Source of the DNA: Rhodoferax sp. | GTDB taxonomy: Bacteria; Pseudomonadota; Gammaproteobacteria; Burkholderiales; Burkholderiaceae_C | DNA length: 38,329 nucleotides | Direction of reading: 5' to 3' | Assembly: GCA_018061265.1 (NCBI GenBank) | Contig: JAGOUM010000023.1 | Coordinates: 1 to 38,329, forward strand | Shown here: positions 9,090 to 16,572 of the stretch, piece by piece | Numbering within the stretch: position 1 is the first letter of the stretch | Layout: each line of letters starts with the position of its first letter | Program-made: the position numbers and the translations under genes | Notes under the pieces: generated by a model | What the model was told of the DNA's origin: nothing | Databases searched by the model: none | What the model saw: the letters and a program-made list of their open reading frames with translations, nothing else

Positions 9090-9629
9090 TCACAGGCTCG
9101 CGGCCGACCGGGCCGCCTGGTCGTACATACCCGAGAGCACGCGCAGCAGTCGCGCCAGCTCACCAATGTCCTTGTTAAGCGCGTCGTCGGCGTTGAGTGC
9201 ATCAATCAGACAACTCTCTCGGATCTCACGGTAGCGCTGCACCCGCGCCTGACCCTCCTCGGTGGCGCAATAGGTCACTTCCTTGCCATTTTTCTTGGAA
9301 GCCACCACACCCAGTGTTTGCAGTTTCTTGAGCGAATAATTGATCAGATGGGTGTCCTCGATATTCATGATGAAGCAGATATCGGCCAGCCGTTTGTCCC
9401 GCGCCCGGTGAGTTACATGGTGCAACACCAAAACGTCCAGCGGCATCAGGTCTTTCAATCCGGCGGCGCTCATGCAATGCACCACCCAACGGTGAAAAGC
9501 GTTGCCAGCCACGATCAGACCGAACTCGAACTCGCTCATTTCCGCGCTGCGTGGCGAGACCAGATGGGCCGACGACACGATGGGCGTATCCGCGCCGGAC
9601 CCATCTGAAGAGAGAGGAACTGGAACCAC
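9090..9629 (-). CDS. MarR-like winged-helix transcriptional regulator
   Basis: This 179-residue protein has a central winged-helix DNA-binding domain (about residues 60-130 of the trimmed protein; LINYSLKKLQTLGVV is the likely recognition region) of the MarR-like family. It lies 14 bases upstream of the oxoprolinase gene on the same strand and is divergent from dctPQM, so it probably controls one or both. The start is placed at the GTG at 9629, which has AGGAG (complement of 9637-9641) 7 bases upstream. A longer reading from a TTG at 9683 lacks a ribosome site. Its ligand is unknown but could be the transported or cleaved compound. Confidence 0.8.
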   Translation of the reverse strand: MVPVPLSSDGSGADTPIVSSAHLVSPRSAEMSEFEFGLIVAGNAFHRWVVHCMSAAGLKDLMPLDVLVLHHVTHRARDKRLADICFIMNIEDTHLINYSLKKLQTLGVVASKKNGKEVTYCATEEGQARVQRYREIRESCLIDALNADDALNKDIGELARLLRVLSGMYDQAARSAASL

Positions 9630-9687
9630 CCGAGGTCTCCTGTGAAATGTACTTTCCGTCACAATTTGGACGGTTTTCACCAAAAGT

Positions 9688-9745
9688 ATAGGTAATTCAG
9701 TGATGTTTTACCAACGTTTTGTTAGCAATTAGGGAATGTACCTAT
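9688..9745. promoter_or_regulatory. Inverted ATAGGTA/TACCTAT half-sites between regulator and TRAP operon
   Basis: ATAGGTA (9688-9694) and its exact complement TACCTAT (9739-9745) lie 44 bases apart in the AT-rich divergent intergenic region. Such spaced half-sites could be bound by the neighbouring winged-helix regulator. This is suggestive only, as 7-base matches arise by chance. Confidence 0.3.
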
Positions 9746-9807
9746 GACAAAATGAGCTGGCCAATTTACATTGCAGTTTCCAACCATCAACCCCGAGCGG
9801 AGTTCTT

Positions 9808-10788
9808 ATGCAGCGTCGTACCCTGGCTCTCAGCACCCTGGCTTTTTCACTGTCACTGGCAACGGCTAGCGCCTTCGCCCAAACCAAGTGGGACCTTGCC
9901 GCCGCTTATCCGGCCACCAACTTCCACTCGGTGAACATTCAGCAGTTTGCCGACGACGTTGACAAGGCCACCGCTGGCAAGCTGAAAATCACCGTGCACG
10001 CCAACGCCTCGCTGTTCAAGGCGCCTGAAATCAAACGCGCAGTGCAAGGCGGCCAGGCCCAGGCGGGCGAAATCATTTTTGCCAACTTCCAGAATGAGTG
10101 GCAGATCTACGGGGCTGACGGCCTGCCGTTTCTGGCCGACAGTTACGACGAATCCAACAAGCTCTACAAGGCGCAAAAACCGCTGATCGAGAAAAAGCTG
10201 GCCGAACAGGGCATGCGTCTGCTGTACGCCGTGGCCTGGCCTCCGCAAGGCATTTACACCAAAAAACCCTTGACCTCGGCAGCTGACCTCAAGGGTGTGA
10301 AGTGGCGCGCCTACAGCCCGGCCACCAGCCGCATTGCCGAACTGGTGGGGGCGCAACCGGTTACGGTACAGGCTGCTGAACTGTCGCAGGCGCTGGCCAC
10401 CGGCGTGGTCGAATCGACCATGACATCGGGTGCCACCGGTGTGGACAGCAAGCTGTATGAAAACCTCAAGTACTATTACGACACGCAGGCCTGGCTGCCT
10501 AAAAATGCGGTGTTGGTCAACAAGGAGGCGTTTGACAAGCTCGACAAGCCGACCCAGGACGCAGTGCTGAAAGCCGCCGCTGACGCTGAAGTGCGCGGCC
10601 TGGCCGCCAGTAAAAAGGTCAATGTCGACACGCTGGAAAAACTCAAGGCCAACGGCATGCAGGTGGTCACCCCGTCGCCACAGCTCAAGGCCGACCTGAA
10701 GAAGGTTGGCGACACCATGCTCAAGGAATGGCTGGACAAGGCCGGACCCGAAGGGCAAGCCCTGCTGGACGCATTCAAAAAGTCCTGA
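9808..10788 (+). CDS. dctP: TRAP transporter solute-binding protein, DctP family
   Basis: This 326-residue periplasmic receptor feeds a TRAP transporter. A classic Sec signal peptide (residues 1-24, ending ASAFA before QTKW) is followed by a DctP fold with the conserved region KWRAYSPATSR near residue 170, which carries the ligand-carboxylate-binding arginine. A GGAG ribosome site precedes the ATG by 5 bases. It is the first gene of dctP-dctQ-dctM and divergent from the regulator and the oxoprolinase-type enzyme. By context the ligand may be a cyclic amide acid such as 5-oxoproline, but that is inference; DctP receptors bind many organic acids. Confidence 0.93.
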   Translation: MQRRTLALSTLAFSLSLATASAFAQTKWDLAAAYPATNFHSVNIQQFADDVDKATAGKLKITVHANASLFKAPEIKRAVQGGQAQAGEIIFANFQNEWQIYGADGLPFLADSYDESNKLYKAQKPLIEKKLAEQGMRLLYAVAWPPQGIYTKKPLTSAADLKGVKWRAYSPATSRIAELVGAQPVTVQAAELSQALATGVVESTMTSGATGVDSKLYENLKYYYDTQAWLPKNAVLVNKEAFDKLDKPTQDAVLKAAADAEVRGLAASKKVNVDTLEKLKANGMQVVTPSPQLKADLKKVGDTMLKEWLDKAGPEGQALLDAFKKS

Positions 10789-10792
10789 GCCC

Positions 10793-11302
10793 ATGCGCCG
10801 ACTGCTCAATGCCCTGTACGACAGCACCGCTGCCCTGGCTGCCCTGTGTTTGGTGGGATTGCTGGGCATGGTGATGCTGTCGATCATCAGTCGGCAGCTG
10901 GGTTTCAACGTCCGTGGTATCGATGCTTATGCGGGGTACCTGATGGCTGGTGCGGGCTTTCTGGCGCTGGCACATACCTTCAAGAAGGGTGAGCACATTC
11001 GGGTGACTCTGCTGCTGAACCGGTTTGGTGAGCGTACCCGCCGATACCTCGAAATCTGGTGCCTCGGTGCTGCATCACTGCTTGGGTTGCTGCTGGCCTA
11101 TTACAGTTGCCGGCTGGCCTGGCAATGGGCCCTGTTCAACGACATTTCTACCGGCAATGACGCCACCCCGCTGTGGATTCCGCAACTCGGCATGGCGCTG
11201 GGTGCGGTGGTATTTGCGCTGGCGTTTGTTGATGAATGGGTTCTGGAGCTGCTGGGCAAGCGCCATGACAGCGTCGGCGGCGAAATGCTGCGCAACGAAT
11301 AG
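10793..11302 (+). CDS. dctQ: TRAP transporter small permease, DctQ family
   Basis: This 169-residue protein has four membrane helices (about residues 15-37, 45-65, 86-108 and 128-150), the layout of the DctQ small subunit that pairs with DctM. The ATG at 10793 follows the dctP stop by 4 bases and puts the first helix close to the N-terminus. An in-frame opening from 10706 inside dctP is not used. The segment RGIDAYAGYLMAGAGFLALAHTFKKGEHIRV is split here into the typical Y-x-A-G-Y and KKGEHIRV landmarks of the family. Confidence 0.9.
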   Translation: MRRLLNALYDSTAALAALCLVGLLGMVMLSIISRQLGFNVRGIDAYAGYLMAGAGFLALAHTFKKGEHIRVTLLLNRFGERTRRYLEIWCLGAASLLGLLLAYYSCRLAWQWALFNDISTGNDATPLWIPQLGMALGAVVFALAFVDEWVLELLGKRHDSVGGEMLRNE

Positions 11303-11316
11303 ACCCAGGCCCAACC

Positions 11317-12618
11317 GTGGATGATCTGCTCATCACCACCCTGCTGCTCGGCTCGTTGTTCTTGATTCTGGGTAGTGGCGTCTGGATCGGACTGACTTTG
11401 TCGGGCGTCGCCTGGCTGGCGATCCAGATTTTTTCTGCGCGGCCCGCGGGTGATGCCATGGCAGTGACCATCTGGGGTGCTGCCTCAGGCTGGACCTTGA
11501 CTGCGCTGCCCTTGTTCATCTGGATGGGCGAAATCCTGTTTCGCACCCGATTGTCGCAGGACATGTTCAAGGGCCTGGCACCCTGGATGCAGGCCTTGCC
11601 GGGGCGCCTGTTACACACCAATGTGGTTGGCTGCGCCATCTTCGCCGCCGTGTCCGGCTCAAGCGCGGCCACTTGCGCCACCATCGGCAAAATGACACTG
11701 CCCGAACTCAAGCGTCGCGGATATCCGCTTGACATGGTCATTGGCACCCTGGCGGGTGCCGGAACGCTGGGCCTGCTGATTCCCCCCTCGATCATCATGA
11801 TTGTGTACGGCGTCGCCGCTGACGTATCGATCTCTGAACTGTTCATCGCCGGGGTTATCCCGGGCGTCCTGCTCGCGGCACTGTTCTCGGGTTACATCGC
11901 CATCTGGGCCTTGCGCCATCCGGATCAGATACCACCTCGTGATGCACCAATGCGCCTGGCCGACAAGCTCAAGGCGTCGGGCAGCCTGATCCCGGTGGTG
12001 GTGTTGATCGTTTCGGTTCTGGGCTCCATTTACTCCGGTATTGCCACCGCCACCGAAGCCGCAGCGGTGGGTGTGGTCGGCGCGCTGGCGTTGTCAACCC
12101 TGCAAGGCAGCATGAATTGGCCAACCTTCAAAGATGCCCTGATGGGCGCCACACGGCTGTATTGCATGATCGCGCTGATCCTGTCGGGTGCCGCGTTCCT
12201 GACTCTGGCCATGGGTTACATCGGCCTGCCGCGCCATCTGGCGGAGTGGATTGGTGGCCTGGGTCTGAGCCAGTTGGGACTGATCATGGCGTTGATGGTG
12301 TTTTTTATTGTGCTGGGCTGCTTTCTTGACGGCATCAGTGTGGTGGTTCTGACCATGGGTGTACTGATGCCCACAGTCCAGAAGGCGGGCATCGACCCGG
12401 TCTGGTTTGGCATCTTTGTGGTGCTGGTGGTGGAGATGGCCCAAATCACACCACCGGTGGGGTTTAACCTGTTTGTACTGCAGGGCATGACCGGCAAGCA
12501 GTTGCCCTACATTGCCCGCGTTGCGATGCCGATGTTCTTGTTGATGGTCGCCGCGGTACTGCTGATATATTTTGTACCAGGCATTGTCACCTGGTTACCC
12601 CAGCAGATGCGTCACTAG
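11317..12618 (+). CDS. dctM: TRAP transporter large permease, DctM family
   Basis: This 433-residue integral membrane protein has about 12 hydrophobic segments and is the sodium-coupled large permease of the TRAP system. Typical DctM landmarks are AAVSGSSAATCATIG (about residues 109-123), GTLGLLIPPSIIMIVYG (about 150-166) and the late AQITPPVGFNLFV. The start is a GTG at 11317; an ATG four bases later is out of frame. It completes the dctPQM operon. Its stop lies 2 bases from the stop of a convergent small gene. Confidence 0.93.
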   Translation: MDDLLITTLLLGSLFLILGSGVWIGLTLSGVAWLAIQIFSARPAGDAMAVTIWGAASGWTLTALPLFIWMGEILFRTRLSQDMFKGLAPWMQALPGRLLHTNVVGCAIFAAVSGSSAATCATIGKMTLPELKRRGYPLDMVIGTLAGAGTLGLLIPPSIIMIVYGVAADVSISELFIAGVIPGVLLAALFSGYIAIWALRHPDQIPPRDAPMRLADKLKASGSLIPVVVLIVSVLGSIYSGIATATEAAAVGVVGALALSTLQGSMNWPTFKDALMGATRLYCMIALILSGAAFLTLAMGYIGLPRHLAEWIGGLGLSQLGLIMALMVFFIVLGCFLDGISVVVLTMGVLMPTVQKAGIDPVWFGIFVVLVVEMAQITPPVGFNLFVLQGMTGKQLPYIARVAMPMFLLMVAAVLLIYFVPGIVTWLPQQMRH

Positions 12619-12620
12619 AG

Positions 12621-12920
12621 TCAACCGCCGCCACGTTGCATGTACAAGTCAAAACGCTGCATAAAAGCATAGCGTTCGTCGGCGTCGAGCTGCTCAAACA
12701 TAAAACTGACCCGTAGCACCGGTATGCTGATTTGGCCAATCAGGCGGGGCGATGCCAGCTGCCAGCTCAGTTGCAGATTGCCCTCGCCCAACCACACGTC
12801 GGCACGCCCTGGCTGCAAGCGCCAGCGGTGATGTCCCAATGCCTGCGGTAACCAAGCCAGCCACTCGGCCTCGGTGCAACCCATCTCGCGATCAAACGTT
12901 GCAGCATAAAATGATTGCAT
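12621..12920 (-). CDS. Conserved small protein at the end of the aldehyde oxidoreductase operon
   Basis: This 99-residue soluble protein has no motif I recognise. It is rich in tryptophan and leucine (AEWLAWLPQ near residue 20) and ends in a glycine-rich QRGGG. It is the last gene in the run aorA-aorB-aorC-moaD-like on the - strand. As I recall, a small gene of unknown function also ends the aor operon of Aromatoleum aromaticum, so it may be a maturation or assembly factor. That role is inference. A copy of the dispersed repeat occupies its immediate upstream region, and no normal ribosome site is visible before the ATG. Confidence 0.65.
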   Translation of the reverse strand: MQSFYAATFDREMGCTEAEWLAWLPQALGHHRWRLQPGRADVWLGEGNLQLSWQLASPRLIGQISIPVLRVSFMFEQLDADERYAFMQRFDLYMQRGGG

Positions 12921-12921
12921 T

Positions 12922-12966
12922 TTAGTAGCAACAAATACATGTTGGAAAAGCGCTAGATACCGATTT
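12922..12966 (+). repeat. Dispersed repeat, copy A
   Basis: This diverged copy of a ~45-bp element has the form TAGYWGC...GCGCTAGANRCCGATTT. It fills most of the 58-base gap between the moaD-like gene and the small terminal gene of the aor operon. The right half (AGCGCTAGATACCGATTT) matches best. Confidence 0.6.
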
Positions 12967-12978
12967 CATAGTGAAACA

Positions 12979-13233
12979 TCAACCACCAGCAATGGGCGGC
13001 CAGATGGCCAGTACGTCGCCCTCGCACAAGGTACGGCTGGCCCGCAGCTCGGGTGCGATGTAGGTGCCGTTGACCAGCACCAGATGCACCTGTTTCTCTG
13101 GCAAGCGGTATTGCGCCACCAACTGCATGATGGTGACCTCTGGGGCGATGTCAAGCTCGACGATATTGGTGTACTTGGCTGCTGGTGGCAAATAATCTGT
13201 GAGTGATGCAAACAGCTTGAGGGTGACTTTCAT
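12979..13233 (-). CDS. MoaD/ThiS-family sulfur carrier protein
   Basis: This 84-residue protein has a beta-grasp ubiquitin-like fold and a C-terminal Gly-Gly (ending PPIAGG), the tail that carries sulfur as a thiocarboxylate in MoaD. Its place directly after aorC suggests a dedicated carrier for the tungsten-pterin cofactor of the aldehyde oxidoreductase, separate from the general MoaD. A MoaD-like gene (aorD, as I recall) is present in the aor operon of Aromatoleum. No partner MoaE or MoeB is in the window. An alternative role as a ThiS-type carrier is less likely from context. Confidence 0.85.
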   Translation of the reverse strand: MKVTLKLFASLTDYLPPAAKYTNIVELDIAPEVTIMQLVAQYRLPEKQVHLVLVNGTYIAPELRASRTLCEGDVLAIWPPIAGG

Positions 13234-13244
13234 GGCCGCGCACT

Positions 13245-14543
13245 TTACCGCTTGCGTGCATCGTGCGCACCCGACCAGTCTGCATGTCCCTGCGCGCAGG
13301 CAAGGTAGGCATCGGCCAGACGGGTCGGATCATTTTTCAAAATGTCTTTCCAAGCCCCGAGTTTGATCTGGCCTTCGACCAGGCCGCGCATTGCACCCAC
13401 ATGCTGCGTCCAGCCCACGCAGTTGCAGCCCACCAGCACGTCATCTCTGAATTGCAGGCTCAGGTGTTTGCCAGCGGCACGGTCGGTCAACTCGACATGT
13501 TCGCCACCATTGACACCTTTCCAGTCACCAAAGCTGGCCGAAATCAGCCCCAGTGTGTCGAGCACGTTGATTTGCGTCACGCCTTTAAGGTGGGCATAAG
13601 CGGTGCGGCGACCCTTGGCAAAAGCCACCATATTGACGGCGGCAATACGTGCCTGCTCCGAGGCGTTGGGCTGAATGGCGCTGACCATGGTGGTGCCCGA
13701 CACCTTGTCAAACGCCTCGGCGCAGTCGCCGGCGGCAAAAATGCCTGGTACGTTGGTTTGCAAGTGTTCGTCGGTCAGCACGCCTTGCAGGCACAACACA
13801 CCCGAGTCCTGCATAAAACGGATGGCCGGGCGCACCCCGGCGGCGCTGATCACCAGGTCGGCCTGCATGGTTTTGCCGTTGGAGAGTTTCACGCTCAAAG
13901 GCTTGCCTGGCTCGATGGACTCCACCTTGGTGCTGGTAAAGACTTCAATGCCTTTGGATTCGACCCAATCACGAATCATGCCACCCGCCACCGGCCCCAT
14001 CATGCGCGGGACCATGCGGTCGCCCATTTCCACGACGCTCAGGTGCACCCCGCGTGCCGCCAGCGCTTCCATGATGATGCAGCCGATAAAACCCGCGCCC
14101 AGCTGCAAAACCCGTGCGCCAGGCTGCGCCAGCGCCGCAATGGCGCGCGCATCAACCAGCGTCCAGCAGGTGTGCACACCTTCGGCGTTGATACCGGGAA
14201 CCGGTGGATGGATCGGGTGCGAGCCGGTGGCGATCAACAGGGTGTCAAATTGGACCGTTTCGCCACCCTCAAGTACTACTGTCTTTGTAGCTGCTTGCAC
14301 AGAATTTACTTGGGCTAGAAGCCGATTTATCTTTAAATCTTCAAAATGCGTCGGGCTGCGGCGCAGGTATGTGCCCGACTCGTCAATCTTGCCGGTCAGC
14401 AGATAGGGGATGGCCATACGCGAATAGGCCGGCTCTCGCTCGTCACCGATCAGGGTGATGCGGTCGCTGGCGCTGTGTTTACGGATGGTTTCGGCGGCGA
14501 TGACACCGGCGGGGCCGGCACCTAGGATGACGTGGTGAGTCAT
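13245..14543 (-). CDS. aorC: FAD/NAD(H)-binding subunit of aldehyde oxidoreductase
   Basis: This 432-residue two-dinucleotide-fold flavoprotein belongs to the nitrite-reductase/ferredoxin-reductase family. The FAD motif GAGPAG is at residues 8-13, the NAD motif LGAGFIG near 152, and the second FAD contact is FAAGDCAEA. In the Aromatoleum complex AorC passes electrons from the AorA clusters to NAD+. The gene follows aorB on the same strand after 163 bases that contain a terminator-like/SD-masking structure and a palindromic repeat. A dispersed repeat copy lies inside the reading frame (residues about 72-87) without breaking it, giving locally AT-rich codons. A paralogue lies at 21917-23152. 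Confidence 0.88.
   Translation of the reverse strand: MTHHVILGAGPAGVIAAETIRKHSASDRITLIGDEREPAYSRMAIPYLLTGKIDESGTYLRRSPTHFEDLKINRLLAQVNSVQAATKTVVLEGGETVQFDTLLIATGSHPIHPPVPGINAEGVHTCWTLVDARAIAALAQPGARVLQLGAGFIGCIIMEALAARGVHLSVVEMGDRMVPRMMGPVAGGMIRDWVESKGIEVFTSTKVESIEPGKPLSVKLSNGKTMQADLVISAAGVRPAIRFMQDSGVLCLQGVLTDEHLQTNVPGIFAAGDCAEAFDKVSGTTMVSAIQPNASEQARIAAVNMVAFAKGRRTAYAHLKGVTQINVLDTLGLISASFGDWKGVNGGEHVELTDRAAGKHLSLQFRDDVLVGCNCVGWTQHVGAMRGLVEGQIKLGAWKDILKNDPTRLADAYLACAQGHADWSGAHDARKR
14285..14330 (+). repeat. Dispersed repeat, copy B, inside the aorC reading frame
   Basis: A copy of the ~45-bp element (TAGCTGCTTGC...GGGCTAGAAGCCGATTT) lies within aorC in the antisense direction. It reads through in frame, encoding about residues 72-87. 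The local base composition is clearly more AT-rich than the surrounding gene. Confidence 0.65.
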
Positions 14544-14585
14544 GTTGGGGTCTCCATTAAAAAAGCGGCCGTTGGAGACCGCTTT
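14544..14585 (-). promoter_or_regulatory. Competing hairpins in the aorC leader (candidate attenuator)
   Basis: Read on the - strand, the leader holds AAAGCGG (14585-14579) that pairs with CCGCTTT (14568-14562) and is followed by further U residues, a terminator-like hairpin. Overlapping it, GGTCTCCA (14580-14573) is an exact complement of TGGAGACC (14556-14549). The latter contains GGAG, the aorC ribosome site 8 bases before the ATG. The two hairpins share bases, so they cannot both form. Confidence 0.55.
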
Positions 14586-14618
14586 GGGTGGGTTGCTTGT
14601 TCACTCTGGTCCGGTTTA

Positions 14619-14672
14619 TTGGGGTCAGAGCACACTTCGGTCGCTGCGCTCCCTACGGTGATCCGACCCCAA
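14619..14672. repeat. GGGGTC palindromic (REP-like) element
   Basis: TTGGGGTC (14619-14626) and GACCCCAA (14665-14672) form perfect 8-bp inverted ends around a GC-rich core containing GGTCGCTGCGCTCCC. It lies between aorB and aorC, just downstream of the aorB stop. It looks like a REP/palindromic intergenic element; only one full copy is seen in this window. Confidence 0.55.
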
Positions 14673-14706
14673 AAAACCTGCGCTGACGGATGCAAGCCGA
14701 TAAACC

Positions 14707-16560
14707 TTACAGGCTCAAACGTTCTTTGGTGGCCGCAGTCGGACGGCCTTCGCTGTCCCAGCCACGGGCTTCGTAGTACAACGGCAGCATGGTGGCCAGC
14801 TCGTTGAACTTGCCTTTGGCCGGGCCAGTCTTGGCAGCACCCTCGACGCTGGTCAAGCGCGCGGGCAGACTGTCATCGGCTCTGGTAAAGCCGGCACGGT
14901 TGTTGAACTCGCGTTCCATGTTCCAGATGCGCTCGCCAATCTTGGCCAGTTCTTCGACGGTGTAAACCTCGTCGCACGCGCCCTGCATTTGTGGCGACAG
15001 ATCTTGCAGACCCCAGGCAAAAGTGGTGAAGATGCACAGCCCAGACGAGTCAAACGCGGCCGTAGCATCCTGAAACGCCTTGACCAGCTCAGGTTTACCG
15101 GCTGATTCAAGCGGATCCGTCTTGATCGGAATACCCAGCACTTCAGACGCAATGGTGTAGCCGCGCAGATGGCAACCACCCCGGTTGCTGGTGGCGTAAG
15201 CCAAGCCAATGCCTTGAATGGCACGTCCGTCATAGGCGGGGAATTCCTGGCCCTTGGACGACATGGACAACTCTGGGTGGCCATATTTGGCGGTCAGGCG
15301 CTTGGAACCCTGGCCAATTTCCTTGCCAAAACCGCGTCCGTTGACGGTTTCTTCGGCCAAAAAGGCCAGCGCGCGAGCCGAGCCAAAGGTGGCCTCAATA
15401 CCCACCTGCTCTTTGGTCAGCACACCCATGCCGTAGAGTTCCATTACCGCACCCACGGTGGCGCCAAAGCTGATCGGATCGATGCCCTCTTCGTTGCACA
15501 ACAGGTTGGCGTATTGCAGGCATTCCAGATCATTCACGCCATTGGCCGCACCCAGCGCCCAGGCGGCTTCGTATTCCAGCCCGCCATTGGCACCGCGGTA
15601 CTGTGGCTTGTTCTCGATGGTGAAGTGGCCTTCGTCCATCTTGCTGATACGCCCACAGGCAATGGTGCAGCCAAAACAGGCCTGGTTGGTGACCAGATGT
15701 TTTTTGCCGTCGGTCTTGCGTGGCGTGGCCATGGCTTCGGCACCAATGTCCTTGGCACCTTCAAACTGCACATCCTGATGATTGCGGGTAGGCAAGGCGC
15801 CAATCTCATTGATCACGCTCATAAGAACCTGCGTGCCCATGGCGGGCAGGCCAGTGCCTGTGACACCGTTCTCAGCCAAGACCTTTTTGCTAGCCTTGAC
15901 AGCGGCCATGAAGGCTTTCGGGTCACGCAGGTTGCCGACACCCTTGGTGCCGCGCACCGCAATGGCTTTGAGGTTTTTGCTGCCCATGACAGCACCCACG
16001 CCCGAGCGGCCAGCGGCACGGTGCAGGTCATTCACCACAGCGGCAAACAGCACCCCGTTTTCGCCGGCCTTGCCGATCGAGGACACGCGGGTCAGCGGGT
16101 CTTGCAAGCCCTTCTTGATGATTTCTTCGGTTTCCCAGACGCTCTTGCCCCACAGGTGCGACGCATCGCGCAGCTCGGCCAAGTCATCGTTGACATACAG
16201 ATAGACAGGCTTGTCGCTCTTGCCTTCAAAAATCACCATGTCCCAACCAGCCATCTTGAATTCGGCGCCCCAGTAGCCGCCCGAGTTGGAGCAGGCCACA
16301 GCGCCAGTCAGCGGGCCTTTGGTGATGACCGTGTAGCGGCCACCGGTGGAGGCCATGGTGCCGGTCAGCGGACCGGTGGCCCAGATGATCTTGTTGTCGG
16401 CAGACAGCGGATCGACGGTGGCATCGACTTCTTCGACCAGGTATTTGGTCCCCAGGCCACGCGAGCCAATGTAGGCTTTGGCCCATTCCATATTGAGGGG
16501 TTCAGACTTGACAGTACTAGCGCTCAAGTTAACGCGGAGGATTTTTCCAGCCCATGACAT
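14707..16560 (-). CDS. aorB: Tungsten-containing aldehyde:ferredoxin oxidoreductase, catalytic subunit
   Basis: This 617-residue enzyme oxidises aldehydes to carboxylic acids (or runs in reverse at low potential) at a tungsten bis-pterin site next to a [4Fe-4S] cluster. The N-terminal beta-rich domain begins MSWAGKILRVNLS. Cluster cysteines are C295, C298 and C302 (CxxCxxxC) with the fourth at C509 in DSSGLC. The AOR domains 2 and 3 fill the rest, with the acidic EYEAAWALG motif and CHLRGYTI near the active site. An AAGGAG site precedes the ATG by 7 bases, and aorA ends 12 bases upstream. Tungsten is expected rather than molybdenum because all well-studied AOR-family enzymes use it. The natural aldehyde cannot be told from the sequence. 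Confidence 0.95.
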   Translation of the reverse strand: MSWAGKILRVNLSASTVKSEPLNMEWAKAYIGSRGLGTKYLVEEVDATVDPLSADNKIIWATGPLTGTMASTGGRYTVITKGPLTGAVACSNSGGYWGAEFKMAGWDMVIFEGKSDKPVYLYVNDDLAELRDASHLWGKSVWETEEIIKKGLQDPLTRVSSIGKAGENGVLFAAVVNDLHRAAGRSGVGAVMGSKNLKAIAVRGTKGVGNLRDPKAFMAAVKASKKVLAENGVTGTGLPAMGTQVLMSVINEIGALPTRNHQDVQFEGAKDIGAEAMATPRKTDGKKHLVTNQACFGCTIACGRISKMDEGHFTIENKPQYRGANGGLEYEAAWALGAANGVNDLECLQYANLLCNEEGIDPISFGATVGAVMELYGMGVLTKEQVGIEATFGSARALAFLAEETVNGRGFGKEIGQGSKRLTAKYGHPELSMSSKGQEFPAYDGRAIQGIGLAYATSNRGGCHLRGYTIASEVLGIPIKTDPLESAGKPELVKAFQDATAAFDSSGLCIFTTFAWGLQDLSPQMQGACDEVYTVEELAKIGERIWNMEREFNNRAGFTRADDSLPARLTSVEGAAKTGPAKGKFNELATMLPLYYEARGWDSEGRPTAATKERLSL

Positions 16561-16572
16561 GTTCGTACTCCT

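Noticed and set aside
15169-16557. 462-codon open frame on the + strand opposite aorB
   Set aside because: The antisense translation has no domain and follows the codon bias of aorB, which is unmistakable on the - strand.
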